Positions 1 to 7,087 of a DNA stretch of 18,896 nt are shown here, one piece after another (position 1 is the stretch's first letter; each line of letters starts with the position of its first letter). Both the position numbers and the translations under genes were made by a program. Source of the DNA: CAYYYP01 sp964475985. Lineage in GTDB: Bacteria > Bdellovibrionota > UBA1018 > CAYHWW01. The notes below the pieces were generated by a model. That model did not search any database, was not told where the DNA came from, and saw nothing but the letters and a program-made list of their open reading frames with translations. The stretch is from NCBI GenBank assembly GCA_964475985.1, contig CAYYYP010000055.1, forward strand, positions 1 to 18,896. Direction: 5' to 3'.

Positions 1-1
1 T

Positions 2-2068
2 GAACTAAAGGAAAGAAATGACGAGCTTCAGAAAACCCAAGAGCGAGTGCAGGCTGCTAGTCGGTATATATCTGAATTTCTTGCAAATATGTCCCATGAA
101 CTGCGCACTCCCCTCAACAGTTCGCTTATTTTATCTAGGCTTTTAGCAGAAAACGCTCAAGGTAACTTAACGGAGGAACAAGTTGAGTTTGCCAAAACAA
201 TTTCCGCTGCCGGCAACGATTTACTGGATCTCATCAATGATGTGCTTGATTTGTCCAAGGTTGAAGCAGGAAAACTTGAGCTTCATCCGGAAAAACGTCC
301 AATTAAGAAACTCATTGAGAATATGGAAAATATTTTTAGGCCCGTAGCGCTGCAAAAACACCTCGACTTTGAAGTGGTGCAACAAACGGACGTGCCTGAA
401 ACCTTAGAAACCGATCACCAGCGCCTTGAGCAAATTCTTAAAAATCTGTTAGCCAACGCATTTAAGTTCACCGCAAAAGGGCACGTTAAGCTTGAATTGA
501 GCTATTCCGCGGCCGAAAAAAATATTTCTTTTTCCGTGGCGGATACCGGCATCGGCATCGCAAAGAACCAACAAGAAATTATTTTTGAAGCTTTCATGCA
601 GGCCGATGGGACCACGAATCGTCACTATGGCGGCACGGGTTTAGGGCTATCCATTTCTAAGGATTTAACCAAATTACTAGGTGGAACGATTCACTTAGAA
701 AGTGAACTTGGCGAAGGCAGTCGATTCACCATCATCCTACCCGAAACTTTTCATAAACCTATAGCCTACCAGAAACCTGCTGCACCGTTTACCCCAAAGC
801 CAAAAACCAGTTTCAAATCGGCAACTCAACCAAAAGCTCACTCACCGACCTTAGCCGATGATCGCAAACAACTTTCGGACACTCATAAAAAAATTCTGGT
901 GATCGAGGATGACGAAAAATTTGCAAAGATTGTTTACGATCTCGCTAAAGAGATGGGCTTTAAATGCCTCATTGCCTTAAACGCCGAGGATGGGTTCAAT
1001 ACGGCGCTTGAATTCCTACCGGACGCCATTGTTCTAGATATGAATCTACCGGATGGCTCTGGACTTGGGGTATTAGCAAGACTTAAGGAGTCTCCCCCCA
1101 CGCGGCACATCCCGGTGCATATCGTCTCAGTGGAGGACTACACCCAAAAAGCCCTTCAACTCGGTGCCATAGGGTATAAATTAAAACCCATCAAACGTGA
1201 GGACCTCAAGGAAGCGTTTAAGAAGCTTGAGCAAAAATTTTCCCAGAAGGTTAAAAAACTTCTCATCGTGGAAGACGACGATGCCCAAAGAAACGCCATT
1301 CAAAAATTGATTGCCGATAGCGATGTTGAGATCACCGCGGTACAAAATGCAAAGGAAGCGCTGAGAGTCCTAAAGGATACGATTTTCGATTGCATGATCG
1401 TAGACCTCAGCCTGCCGGATATGTCGGGTTATGAGTTATTTGAAACAATGACGGCTGACTCCATTTCTTCTTTTCCCCCAGTCATTGTGTATACGGGGCG
1501 TTCCCTTTCGCGCGATGAAGAGGACCGCCTACGTAAGTACTCCCAGTCCATTATTCTAAAGGGAGCGAGGTCTCCCGAGCGGCTATTGAGTGAGGTGAGT
1601 CTTTTTCTGCACAGAGTTGAGTCAAAGATGCCCCGGGAAAAGCAAAGGACCCTTCACGATGCCCGCAGCCGGGAGAAAATCTTTGAAGCGAGGAAAGTGC
1701 TCGTGGTGGACGATGACGCCCGAAATATTTTTGCCCTCACCAGCGTACTGGAATCCAAGGGCGCAAAAATAGAAGTAGCCCGCAATGGCAAGGAAGCGCT
1801 TCAGAAACTGAATGAAGTAACGGACATAGACCTGGTCCTCATGGATATCATGATGCCAGAAATGGACGGGTTTACCGCCATGCGAGAAATACGTAAACAA
1901 ACAAAATTTACTAGATTACCGATCATTGCCTTAACCGCCAAAGCAATGCGGGATGACCAAGAAAAATGTTTGGAGGCCGGGGCCAACGATTATCTAGCTA
2001 AGCCCGTGGATCTGGAGAAACTTCTTTCGTTAGTACGGGTTTGGATTTCCCAGGCGGGGCGGGTCTAA
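2..2068 (+). CDS. Hybrid sensor histidine kinase with three C-terminal receiver domains (5' end missing)
   Basis: The frame is open from the window edge, so the GTG at 47 is probably internal and the N-terminal sensor part lies outside. The first visible residues are charged and heptad-like, consistent with the end of a coiled coil. Counting from the GTG, the H-box SHELRTPLNS has the phospho-accepting His at 17. The ATPase domain has an N-box with Asn137, a G1 box DTGIGI at about 166 and a G2 box GGTGLGLSI at about 195. Three receivers follow: about 282-395 (Asp331 in DMNLPDG), 405-525 (Asp453 in DLSLPD) and 550-670 (Asp600 in MDIMMPEMDG). The middle receiver diverges from consensus after its phospho-site, ending in ILKGA instead of a K-P pair. 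The protein should autophosphorylate on His and pass phosphate through the receivers; no Hpt domain is visible. It is the first visible gene of a four-gene operon, and its stop lies two bases before the proposed cheR start. The input signal is unknown. Confidence 0.95.
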   Translation, partial: ELKERNDELQKTQERVQAASRYISEFLANMSHELRTPLNSSLILSRLLAENAQGNLTEEQVEFAKTISAAGNDLLDLINDVLDLSKVEAGKLELHPEKRPIKKLIENMENIFRPVALQKHLDFEVVQQTDVPETLETDHQRLEQILKNLLANAFKFTAKGHVKLELSYSAAEKNISFSVADTGIGIAKNQQEIIFEAFMQADGTTNRHYGGTGLGLSISKDLTKLLGGTIHLESELGEGSRFTIILPETFHKPIAYQKPAAPFTPKPKTSFKSATQPKAHSPTLADDRKQLSDTHKKILVIEDDEKFAKIVYDLAKEMGFKCLIALNAEDGFNTALEFLPDAIVLDMNLPDGSGLGVLARLKESPPTRHIPVHIVSVEDYTQKALQLGAIGYKLKPIKREDLKEAFKKLEQKFSQKVKKLLIVEDDDAQRNAIQKLIADSDVEITAVQNAKEALRVLKDTIFDCMIVDLSLPDMSGYELFETMTADSISSFPPVIVYTGRSLSRDEEDRLRKYSQSIILKGARSPERLLSEVSLFLHRVESKMPREKQRTLHDARSREKIFEARKVLVVDDDARNIFALTSVLESKGAKIEVARNGKEALQKLNEVTDIDLVLMDIMMPEMDGFTAMREIRKQTKFTRLPIIALTAKAMRDDQEKCLEAGANDYLAKPVDLEKLLSLVRVWISQAGRV

Positions 2069-2070
2069 AA

Positions 2071-2892
2071 TTGAGCAAAGAAGAGGATTTTGAAATTGAA
2101 GTCCGCCTCCTCTTGGAAGCCATTTTTCAGAAGTTTAACCATGACTTTCGAAAATATGCATTTTCATCCGTAAAACGTAGGGTCGCCCATGCGCTGCAGC
2201 AGATGGAATTTCCGACGGTATCTAACCTTCAAGAGAACCTTTTTCATGATCCAAAATGTTTTGGCCGCCTACTTCAGTACCTCACCATCGCCACAAGCGA
2301 AATGTTCCGAGACCCTGAATATTACGTAGCCCTACGCACGAAGGTTTTCCCCCTGCTTCACACCTATCCCTCACTTAAGGTGTGGGTAGCAGGATGCAGC
2401 ACCGGAGAGGAACTTTACTCCTTGGCCATTTGCCTTAAGGAAGAAGGGTTATTGGAACGAACCATTTTGTACGCCACGGACATTAACCCCGTAAGCTTAA
2501 AACGAGCGGAAGAAGGCATTTTTTCGCTCGAGGATATTCAAAAATATTCGGAAAGTTACGAACTAGCCGGCGGAAAAAGTTTACTTTCAGATTATTACAC
2601 TGCGGCCTATGATTATGTAGCCTTTGATAAAGATCTCATCAGATCCGTAGTTTTTGCGGATCATAGTTTAGCCACGGATCACGTTTTTTCTGAAACCCAT
2701 CTCATCTCGTGCCGAAATGTCCTGATTTATTTTAATGCAGAGCTCCAGGATCGTGCGCTTAGCCTTTTTTACGAATCGCTCTGCCACGGCGGGTTTTTAG
2801 GTTTAGGCTCAAAGGAAAGTCTTCAGTTTTCAAAGTACGCTAACTGTTTTGAAATCGTCGATCGCACGGCCAAGGTGTTCCAAAAACAATGA
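2071..2892 (+). CDS. cheR: CheR-type protein-glutamate O-methyltransferase
   Basis: This protein transfers methyl groups from SAM to glutamate side chains, classically on chemoreceptors. An N-terminal all-helical domain (about 1-75) precedes the SAM-binding fold. Visible motifs are TSEMFRD near residue 80 (the family's T-x-F-F-R-D region), VWVAGCSTGEE at about 104-114 (SAM-binding glycine loop), ATDIN, and ISCRNVLIYF near the end. At 273 residues it is normal size and has no extra TPR or receiver domain. I chose the TTG at 2071, two bases after the kinase stop. The frame is also open to a TTG at 2041, but that would add ten residues overlapping the kinase end. The stop overlaps the next start as ATGA, which indicates translational coupling with cheB. 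No receptor or CheA/CheW is encoded nearby, so the substrate may be the truncated kinase's missing sensor or something elsewhere. Confidence 0.93.
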   Translation: MSKEEDFEIEVRLLLEAIFQKFNHDFRKYAFSSVKRRVAHALQQMEFPTVSNLQENLFHDPKCFGRLLQYLTIATSEMFRDPEYYVALRTKVFPLLHTYPSLKVWVAGCSTGEELYSLAICLKEEGLLERTILYATDINPVSLKRAEEGIFSLEDIQKYSESYELAGGKSLLSDYYTAAYDYVAFDKDLIRSVVFADHSLATDHVFSETHLISCRNVLIYFNAELQDRALSLFYESLCHGGFLGLGSKESLQFSKYANCFEIVDRTAKVFQKQ

Positions 2893-3491
2893 ACACAAAT
2901 TACGAGTGCGTGGTCATTGGTTGCTCCGCTGGCGGAATTGAAGCCTTAAGCCAAATCTTTAGGGCACTGCCGGACGATTTTGGACTTGCCATCATCGTCG
3001 TAATTCACCTTTCAAAAAATTCCCCAAGTTTTTTCCAGGACTGTTTTTCTCGGCACACGAAGGTTCCCATAAAAGAGGCAGATGAAAAAGAACCTGTCCG
3101 GCCTGGCAATATTTATTTTGCGCCGGCGAATTACCATCTCCTCATGGAAGCCGATAAAACTTTTTCCTTAAGTACCGAAGCACCACTTCGGTTTTCACGA
3201 CCCTCCATCGACATCTTTTTTGAAACCGCGGCCGACTGTTATCGGGACAGCCTACTTGGCATCATTTTATCTGGTGCAAACGCCGATGGTTCGCAGGGAT
3301 TGCAAAAAATTAAGTCTCTGGGTGGCACAACTCTCGTACAAGACCCCAGCACCGCGGCTTTCCCAGAAATGCCGCAAAGTGCCGTGAGTTACGCTGACTT
3401 TGTATACGATCTATCTAAAATCGCCGCTTTCGTGGCTGGACTAAAACCTAGTTCATCGATAGAATTTATTTCCCCAGCGAGGAGACTTTAA
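2889..3491 (+). CDS. cheB: Stand-alone CheB-type protein-glutamate methylesterase
   Basis: The 200 residues form only the catalytic domain of CheB, which hydrolyses glutamyl methyl esters and can deamidate glutamine. The family's Ser-His-Asp triad can be matched to Ser13 in IGCSAGG, His40 in VVIHLS and Asp133 in SGANADGS. The conserved RFSRPSID segment is at about 101-108. The receiver that normally precedes and restrains CheB is absent, so activity must be controlled in another way, perhaps by one of the receivers on the neighbouring kinases. The start codon overlaps the cheR stop by four bases (ATGA). The receiver-first kinase begins five bases after this stop. Gene order and overlap make a dedicated methylation/demethylation pair with the upstream cheR very likely; the target is not visible. 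Confidence 0.92.
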   Translation: MNTNYECVVIGCSAGGIEALSQIFRALPDDFGLAIIVVIHLSKNSPSFFQDCFSRHTKVPIKEADEKEPVRPGNIYFAPANYHLLMEADKTFSLSTEAPLRFSRPSIDIFFETAADCYRDSLLGIILSGANADGSQGLQKIKSLGGTTLVQDPSTAAFPEMPQSAVSYADFVYDLSKIAAFVAGLKPSSSIEFISPARRL

Positions 3492-3496
3492 TTCGG

Positions 3497-4633
3497 ATGA
3501 GTATTGAAAAAACCAAACTTCTGCTCGTTGATGACCTTAAAGAAAACCTAGTGGCCCTAGACTCGCTGCTCCGGAGCGAACAGGTGGAGATATTTCGTGC
3601 ACCGTCCGGCCAGGCCGCACTTGAACTTTTGCTTGTCCACGAATTTGCCCTCGCTCTGGTCGATGTCCAAATGCCAGAAATGAATGGTTTTGAGTTGGCG
3701 GAACTTATGCGAGGAGCGTCCCGAACCAAAAATATTCCCATTATTTTCGTAACGGCCGGAGCCATCAACTCCCAAAATACTTTTAAGGGTTACGAAACCG
3801 GAGCGGTGGATTTTTTATATAAACCGCTAGATCCTCATATCGTTCGAAGCAAAGTGAGCGTTTTTGTAGAACTAGATATCCAGCGAAAGCTTTTAAAAGA
3901 TCAGCTTCGGGAAACCAGAGATGCATTATCTTTAGCCGAGAAAGCAGTACGCACTCGGGATGACTTCCTCGCCATTGCGTCCCACGAGCTTCGAACCCCC
4001 TTAACTTCGCTCAATCTCCAAATTCAAATGCTTGCTCGGATCTTTACAAAGGCCGGAAACGGAAACTTACCAAAAGAGAAGTTTCAACGCGGCTTTGAAG
4101 TTTCCATTTCTCAGCTCAAAAATCTGGATAAACTTATCGGCGCCCTTTTGGATGTCGCCCGGATTTCAAACGGGAAATTTTCGCTTGAGACGGAAATCTT
4201 CAACCTTCGTGATCTGGTCAAGGAAACTTTAGACCAGTTCGCCGAACAGTTTCGTGCCGCAAAGTGTGAACTTAAAGTCGAGTTGAGCCCGGAGGTTATA
4301 GGTCGCTGGGACCGCCAGCGCACGATGCAGGTGATATCAAATCTTTTCGCCAATGCTGTAAAGTATGGCGCGGGCACCCTCGTGGAAGTGACCCTAAAAG
4401 CAACGGACGGCTACGCTGAACTGACTGTGAAGGACCGAGGAATTGGGATCTCAAAACCTGATCAAGTGAAAATATTTGATAGGTTTGAGCGAGCCGCAAC
4501 GGAAAAAACCATCGGTGGGCTTGGTTTAGGCCTGCACATTGTACGGGAAATTGTGCTTGCCCATCGCGGAGAAATCAAGCTTGAGAGTGAACTTGGACAA
4601 GGGGCAACTTTTACGGTGCGTTTTCCTCTATAA
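3497..4633 (+). CDS. Receiver-first histidine kinase (REC-HisKA-HATPase)
   Basis: This 378-residue protein starts with a receiver (about 6-125) whose acidic pocket is Asp12/Asp13, with phospho-acceptor Asp56 in LVDVQMPEMNG and a K-P pair near 111. A linker helix leads to a HisKA domain with ASHELRTPLTSL (His163). The ATPase domain has Asn286 in the N-box, DRGIGIS as G1 and GGLGLGLHI as G2. It has no transmembrane segment, so it should be cytoplasmic. It could receive phosphate from the hybrid kinase upstream and control its own kinase activity accordingly. A GGAG about 12 bases before the ATG, inside the end of cheB, may be its ribosome-binding site. Kinases of this layout commonly accompany CheB/CheR pairs in non-flagellar signalling clusters. 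No output regulator with a DNA-binding or cyclase domain follows. Confidence 0.94.
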   Translation: MSIEKTKLLLVDDLKENLVALDSLLRSEQVEIFRAPSGQAALELLLVHEFALALVDVQMPEMNGFELAELMRGASRTKNIPIIFVTAGAINSQNTFKGYETGAVDFLYKPLDPHIVRSKVSVFVELDIQRKLLKDQLRETRDALSLAEKAVRTRDDFLAIASHELRTPLTSLNLQIQMLARIFTKAGNGNLPKEKFQRGFEVSISQLKNLDKLIGALLDVARISNGKFSLETEIFNLRDLVKETLDQFAEQFRAAKCELKVELSPEVIGRWDRQRTMQVISNLFANAVKYGAGTLVEVTLKATDGYAELTVKDRGIGISKPDQVKIFDRFERAATEKTIGGLGLGLHIVREIVLAHRGEIKLESELGQGATFTVRFPL

Positions 4634-4637
4634 CCCT

Positions 4638-4667
4638 GCCGGCGGTTAGGTTCAAACTTACGCTGGC
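4638..4667 (+). terminator. Hairpin after the signalling operon (weak terminator candidate)
   Basis: GCCGGCG (4638-4644) can pair with CGCTGGC (4661-4667) over seven positions including one G-U, with a 16-base loop. A G-rich stretch follows instead of a T-run, so it is a poor intrinsic terminator. It is the only clear structure in the 65 bases between the kinase and the next gene. Confidence 0.25.
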
Positions 4668-4698
4668 GCAGCGGGGGCGTATTTTGTAGGATGCCTTC

Positions 4699-5034
4699 AT
4701 GGTTTACCTTATTCATTGGTTGGTTTCTGGTTTAGCCGTTATGCTTACGGCCTACTTAGTTCCAGGGTTTAGCGTCGCAAATTTTGGGTATGCTCTACTT
4801 GCTGCCATCGTAATAGGCATGGCCAACGCCGTGGTTTGGCCAATCCTTATCTTTCTAACCTTGCCCATCAATATTCTTACTCTGGGCTTATTTACCTTCG
4901 TCGTGAATGGCGCCGTCCTTAAACTTTGCGCAGCCCTTATGCCAGGTTTTGAAATTAGAACTTGGTTTGCGGCCATCATTGGCTCCGTTATCCTATCGCT
5001 CGTAAGTACGCTTTTGCATTATTTCTTTGTTTAA
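4699..5034 (+). CDS. Small four-helix membrane protein, YvlD / phage-holin-4 family
   Basis: This 111-residue protein is almost entirely hydrophobic and has four predicted membrane segments, at about 4-22, 28-48, 52-76 and 84-108. The stretch NAVVWPILIFLTLPINILT followed by LGLFTFVVNG is the recognisable signature of the YvlD-like family, which databases label phage holin family 4. Despite the label, members are ordinary chromosomal genes of unknown function, in some bacteria tied to envelope stress; nothing here suggests a prophage. AGGA lies about eight bases before the ATG. The next gene starts 20 bases after the stop, so co-transcription is likely. The family assignment is firm and the function is open. 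Confidence 0.87.
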   Translation: MVYLIHWLVSGLAVMLTAYLVPGFSVANFGYALLAAIVIGMANAVVWPILIFLTLPINILTLGLFTFVVNGAVLKLCAALMPGFEIRTWFAAIIGSVILSLVSTLLHYFFV

Positions 5035-5054
5035 GTAGGGTCTAAGCTTTTTAC

Positions 5055-6218
5055 ATGTTTATCGGCGCGCCCCGAGTTCTACGAGAAAACGGCGAGGTTC
5101 GGATCTCCGCGACCATTCGCATGGCAGAAAAAAAACGTTCTCTGCCAACTGAAGTCTGGTTTAGTTTTCCGGAAAAGTTTGAGTCAGAAATTACGGTGGG
5201 GGTCGCTCCCTTCGTAACCTCGCTGCTTTTACTGGCAATGCAAGCGGGAGAACCCATTGAAGCCGAAGGTAAGCTTTCTCAGCGCCTTCACACTGGACTT
5301 GATCGGTATCAGAGTATTTTTCAGAGTTGGTACCCCGATCGATTTCAACGCATTCAAATTAAAACCGAAGGTTTTGAAATCATCGAAACGGGAAAGCCCA
5401 GAGAAGCCTTGAAGCCAAAAATCGCCTGCGCATTTTCGGGAGGCGTTGATTCATTCTACTCATTTTTTTCTCTCCTAACGAAAGATCAAAAAAATACCAT
5501 TGGTTTGACCCACGCAGTTTTTATGGCGGGTTTTGATATGCCCCTTCATCTTACGGAGTCCATTTCAGAACTCACCAGGGCCTACGCTAAACTCATGGAA
5601 GACCGAGGCATCCAATTTGTTACCGGACGAACCAACCTACGTGACTTTGTAAATACGGTGGATTGGACCAATGCCCATGGACAAGCACTTTGTGCCACCG
5701 CCCTATTTTTTAAGGACGCTTGGACACAGTTCTATATCCCGTCGAGCTATACTTTGAGCGGCCATCCACGTTGGGGTACTCATCCTATGCTTGACCCCCT
5801 CCTCTCCACGGAATCCCTGGAATTTGTGCACCACGGCACCAACGCTAACCGCGTTGAAAAATTAAAGTTCTTAATGCGGTTTCCGGAAACCTTTTCCAAT
5901 CTAAGGGTGTGCTGGATTCAAGACATCGGGCTTAAAAACTGTGGAGAATGTGAAAAGTGCGTTCGCACAATGATTGGTCTCGAGATTCTTGGGGTTGCCG
6001 CACACTACTCCACATTTAATACTAAGCTTTACATGGAGAAGATCCGAAGTCTTAAATTGCGAACCTATCAATCCCGTATTTTTGCCAAAGAACTAATAGC
6101 GGAGGCCGGGAAACAAAAGCGCCTAGATATCATCTTGAATCTGAGCTTAGCTTTTTTGAAACGAAGTTTTTTTCGAACAAAGCTTTGGATGTTTGAACGA
6201 CGCAAACAAAACCCGTGA
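5055..6218 (+). CDS. PP-loop ATPase with QueC-like zinc site, function unknown
   Basis: This 387-residue protein has an N-terminal domain of about 120 residues that I cannot assign, followed by an adenine-nucleotide alpha-hydrolase fold. The PP-loop is SGGVDS at 128-133. Near the C-terminal end of the fold are Cys286, Cys296, Cys299 and Cys302, spaced C-x9-C-x2-C-x2-C within NCGECEKCVRTM. As I recall, this is the arrangement of the zinc-binding cysteines of 7-cyano-7-deazaguanine synthase QueC. The protein is much longer than QueC (about 220-230 residues), and the rest does not read as a canonical QueC. PP-loop enzymes adenylate a carbonyl or carboxylate and then add a nucleophile, so amide, nitrile or thio chemistry is plausible; the substrate is unknown. 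It follows the YvlD-like gene by 20 bases. A queE gene lies about 9 kb away and is not co-transcribed. The ATG at 5055 has only a weak, distant purine-rich site. Confidence 0.85.
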   Translation: MFIGAPRVLRENGEVRISATIRMAEKKRSLPTEVWFSFPEKFESEITVGVAPFVTSLLLLAMQAGEPIEAEGKLSQRLHTGLDRYQSIFQSWYPDRFQRIQIKTEGFEIIETGKPREALKPKIACAFSGGVDSFYSFFSLLTKDQKNTIGLTHAVFMAGFDMPLHLTESISELTRAYAKLMEDRGIQFVTGRTNLRDFVNTVDWTNAHGQALCATALFFKDAWTQFYIPSSYTLSGHPRWGTHPMLDPLLSTESLEFVHHGTNANRVEKLKFLMRFPETFSNLRVCWIQDIGLKNCGECEKCVRTMIGLEILGVAAHYSTFNTKLYMEKIRSLKLRTYQSRIFAKELIAEAGKQKRLDIILNLSLAFLKRSFFRTKLWMFERRKQNP

Positions 6219-6282
6219 ACCGCCATCTCGCCCGGCACTGCGTTTGCATTTGCGAATCCGAATTAAGTTTTGATTTTTTCTC

Positions 6283-6310
6283 TTGATACCTCCCTTTGAT
6301 TTGTCACAAT
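6283..6310 (+). promoter_or_regulatory. Candidate promoter of the lipoprotein hydrolase gene
   Basis: TTGATA (6283-6288) and CACAAT (6305-6310) are separated by 16 bases and match the sigma-70 boxes at five and four of six positions. Transcription would start near 6317, the A of the ATG. No Shine-Dalgarno sequence is visible, so the mRNA may be leaderless. Confidence 0.4.
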
Positions 6311-6316
6311 GGGCGT

Positions 6317-7081
6317 ATGAAAAGGCTCTTGGTATTTGTCCCCATCTTGCTTTTATCGTTGATACCCGCTTGTTCCAGCGTCTCAAGGCCCAAGCTTAAA
6401 AATCTTGTCCTCATCCAAGGGGTCCATTTAGGTGGCTCCGTTTGGAACGAAGTTAAAAAATATCTGGAACCTAGCGACCTCCAAGTCATGGACTTGGCGA
6501 GGCTCGGACGTGATGTGTATGAGCCAGCGTCGCTTAAAAAAATTGCGGCATCGGCCTGTGAGATCATCGAGCCGGATTCCATTCTGGTGGGACATAGTTA
6601 CGGCGGCGCCATTGCCAATGCGATTTTTGGCCAGTGCCCTGAAAAAATCATAAAAATAATTTATGTATCCGGAGTCGTTCCGCTTCGGGGCGAGAAGCCC
6701 TTTGACCAGATTTCTAAAACAAACGAAGAGAATTACTTAAAGGCGGTCACCATTAAGGATAAAAAAATCTTTCCAAAGGATCTCCGAACATTTTACAGAA
6801 ATACCGACTCACAAATTAACCTAGATGGCCCATTGCCAACACTTTATTCAGAATGGGTAAGCCTTAACGATGAAACAGTGGAATATGATGAAGGCAGATT
6901 TCAGGCCTTGGCAAAAGTTTACATTTATACCGAGCACGATGTCGTCATTAGCCTTTTGAATCAGAAAGAATATGTCGTTAGGGCTGGCATCAAAGAGTCA
7001 GAAAGCATGGCGGCAGGGCATTATCCCATGGTCTCCGATGCCAAACGGCTCAGCGAACTTTTGGTGAAACACGGCAAATAA
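6317..7081 (+). CDS. Lipoprotein alpha/beta hydrolase (esterase-like)
   Basis: The first residues are MKRLLVFVPILLLSLIPAC, a lipoprotein signal peptide with cleavage before Cys19, so the mature 236 residues should be anchored to a membrane outside the cytoplasm. The fold is alpha/beta hydrolase: an oxyanion-type segment LIQGVHLGGSVW near the start, nucleophile Ser94 in LVGHSYGGA, a likely acid Asp208 in EHDVV and a catalytic His235 in AAGHYPM. The layout resembles the small methyl-esterase/hydroxynitrile-lyase branch of the superfamily; the substrate cannot be read from sequence. I chose the ATG at 6317 over an in-frame TTG at 6296 because the ATG gives a clean signal peptide. The gene ends six bases before the end of rarA on the other strand, with no room for a separate terminator. 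Confidence 0.88.
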   Translation: MKRLLVFVPILLLSLIPACSSVSRPKLKNLVLIQGVHLGGSVWNEVKKYLEPSDLQVMDLARLGRDVYEPASLKKIAASACEIIEPDSILVGHSYGGAIANAIFGQCPEKIIKIIYVSGVVPLRGEKPFDQISKTNEENYLKAVTIKDKKIFPKDLRTFYRNTDSQINLDGPLPTLYSEWVSLNDETVEYDEGRFQALAKVYIYTEHDVVISLLNQKEYVVRAGIKESESMAAGHYPMVSDAKRLSELLVKHGK

Positions 7082-7087
7082 AAATCA

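Noticed and set aside
2041..2070. CheR start at the upstream TTG
   Set aside because: It would overlap the kinase's coding end and add residues with no family counterpart; the TTG at 2071 directly follows the kinase stop.
4699..5034. Phage holin, hinting at a prophage
   Set aside because: The family name is historical. The neighbours are chromosomal, and there is no endolysin, capsid, integrase or attachment site.
5055..6218. QatC or CBASS-type QueC-like defence component
   Set aside because: The other expected components (QatA, QatB, QatD, or a cyclase with an effector) are absent around it, so a defence role has no context support.
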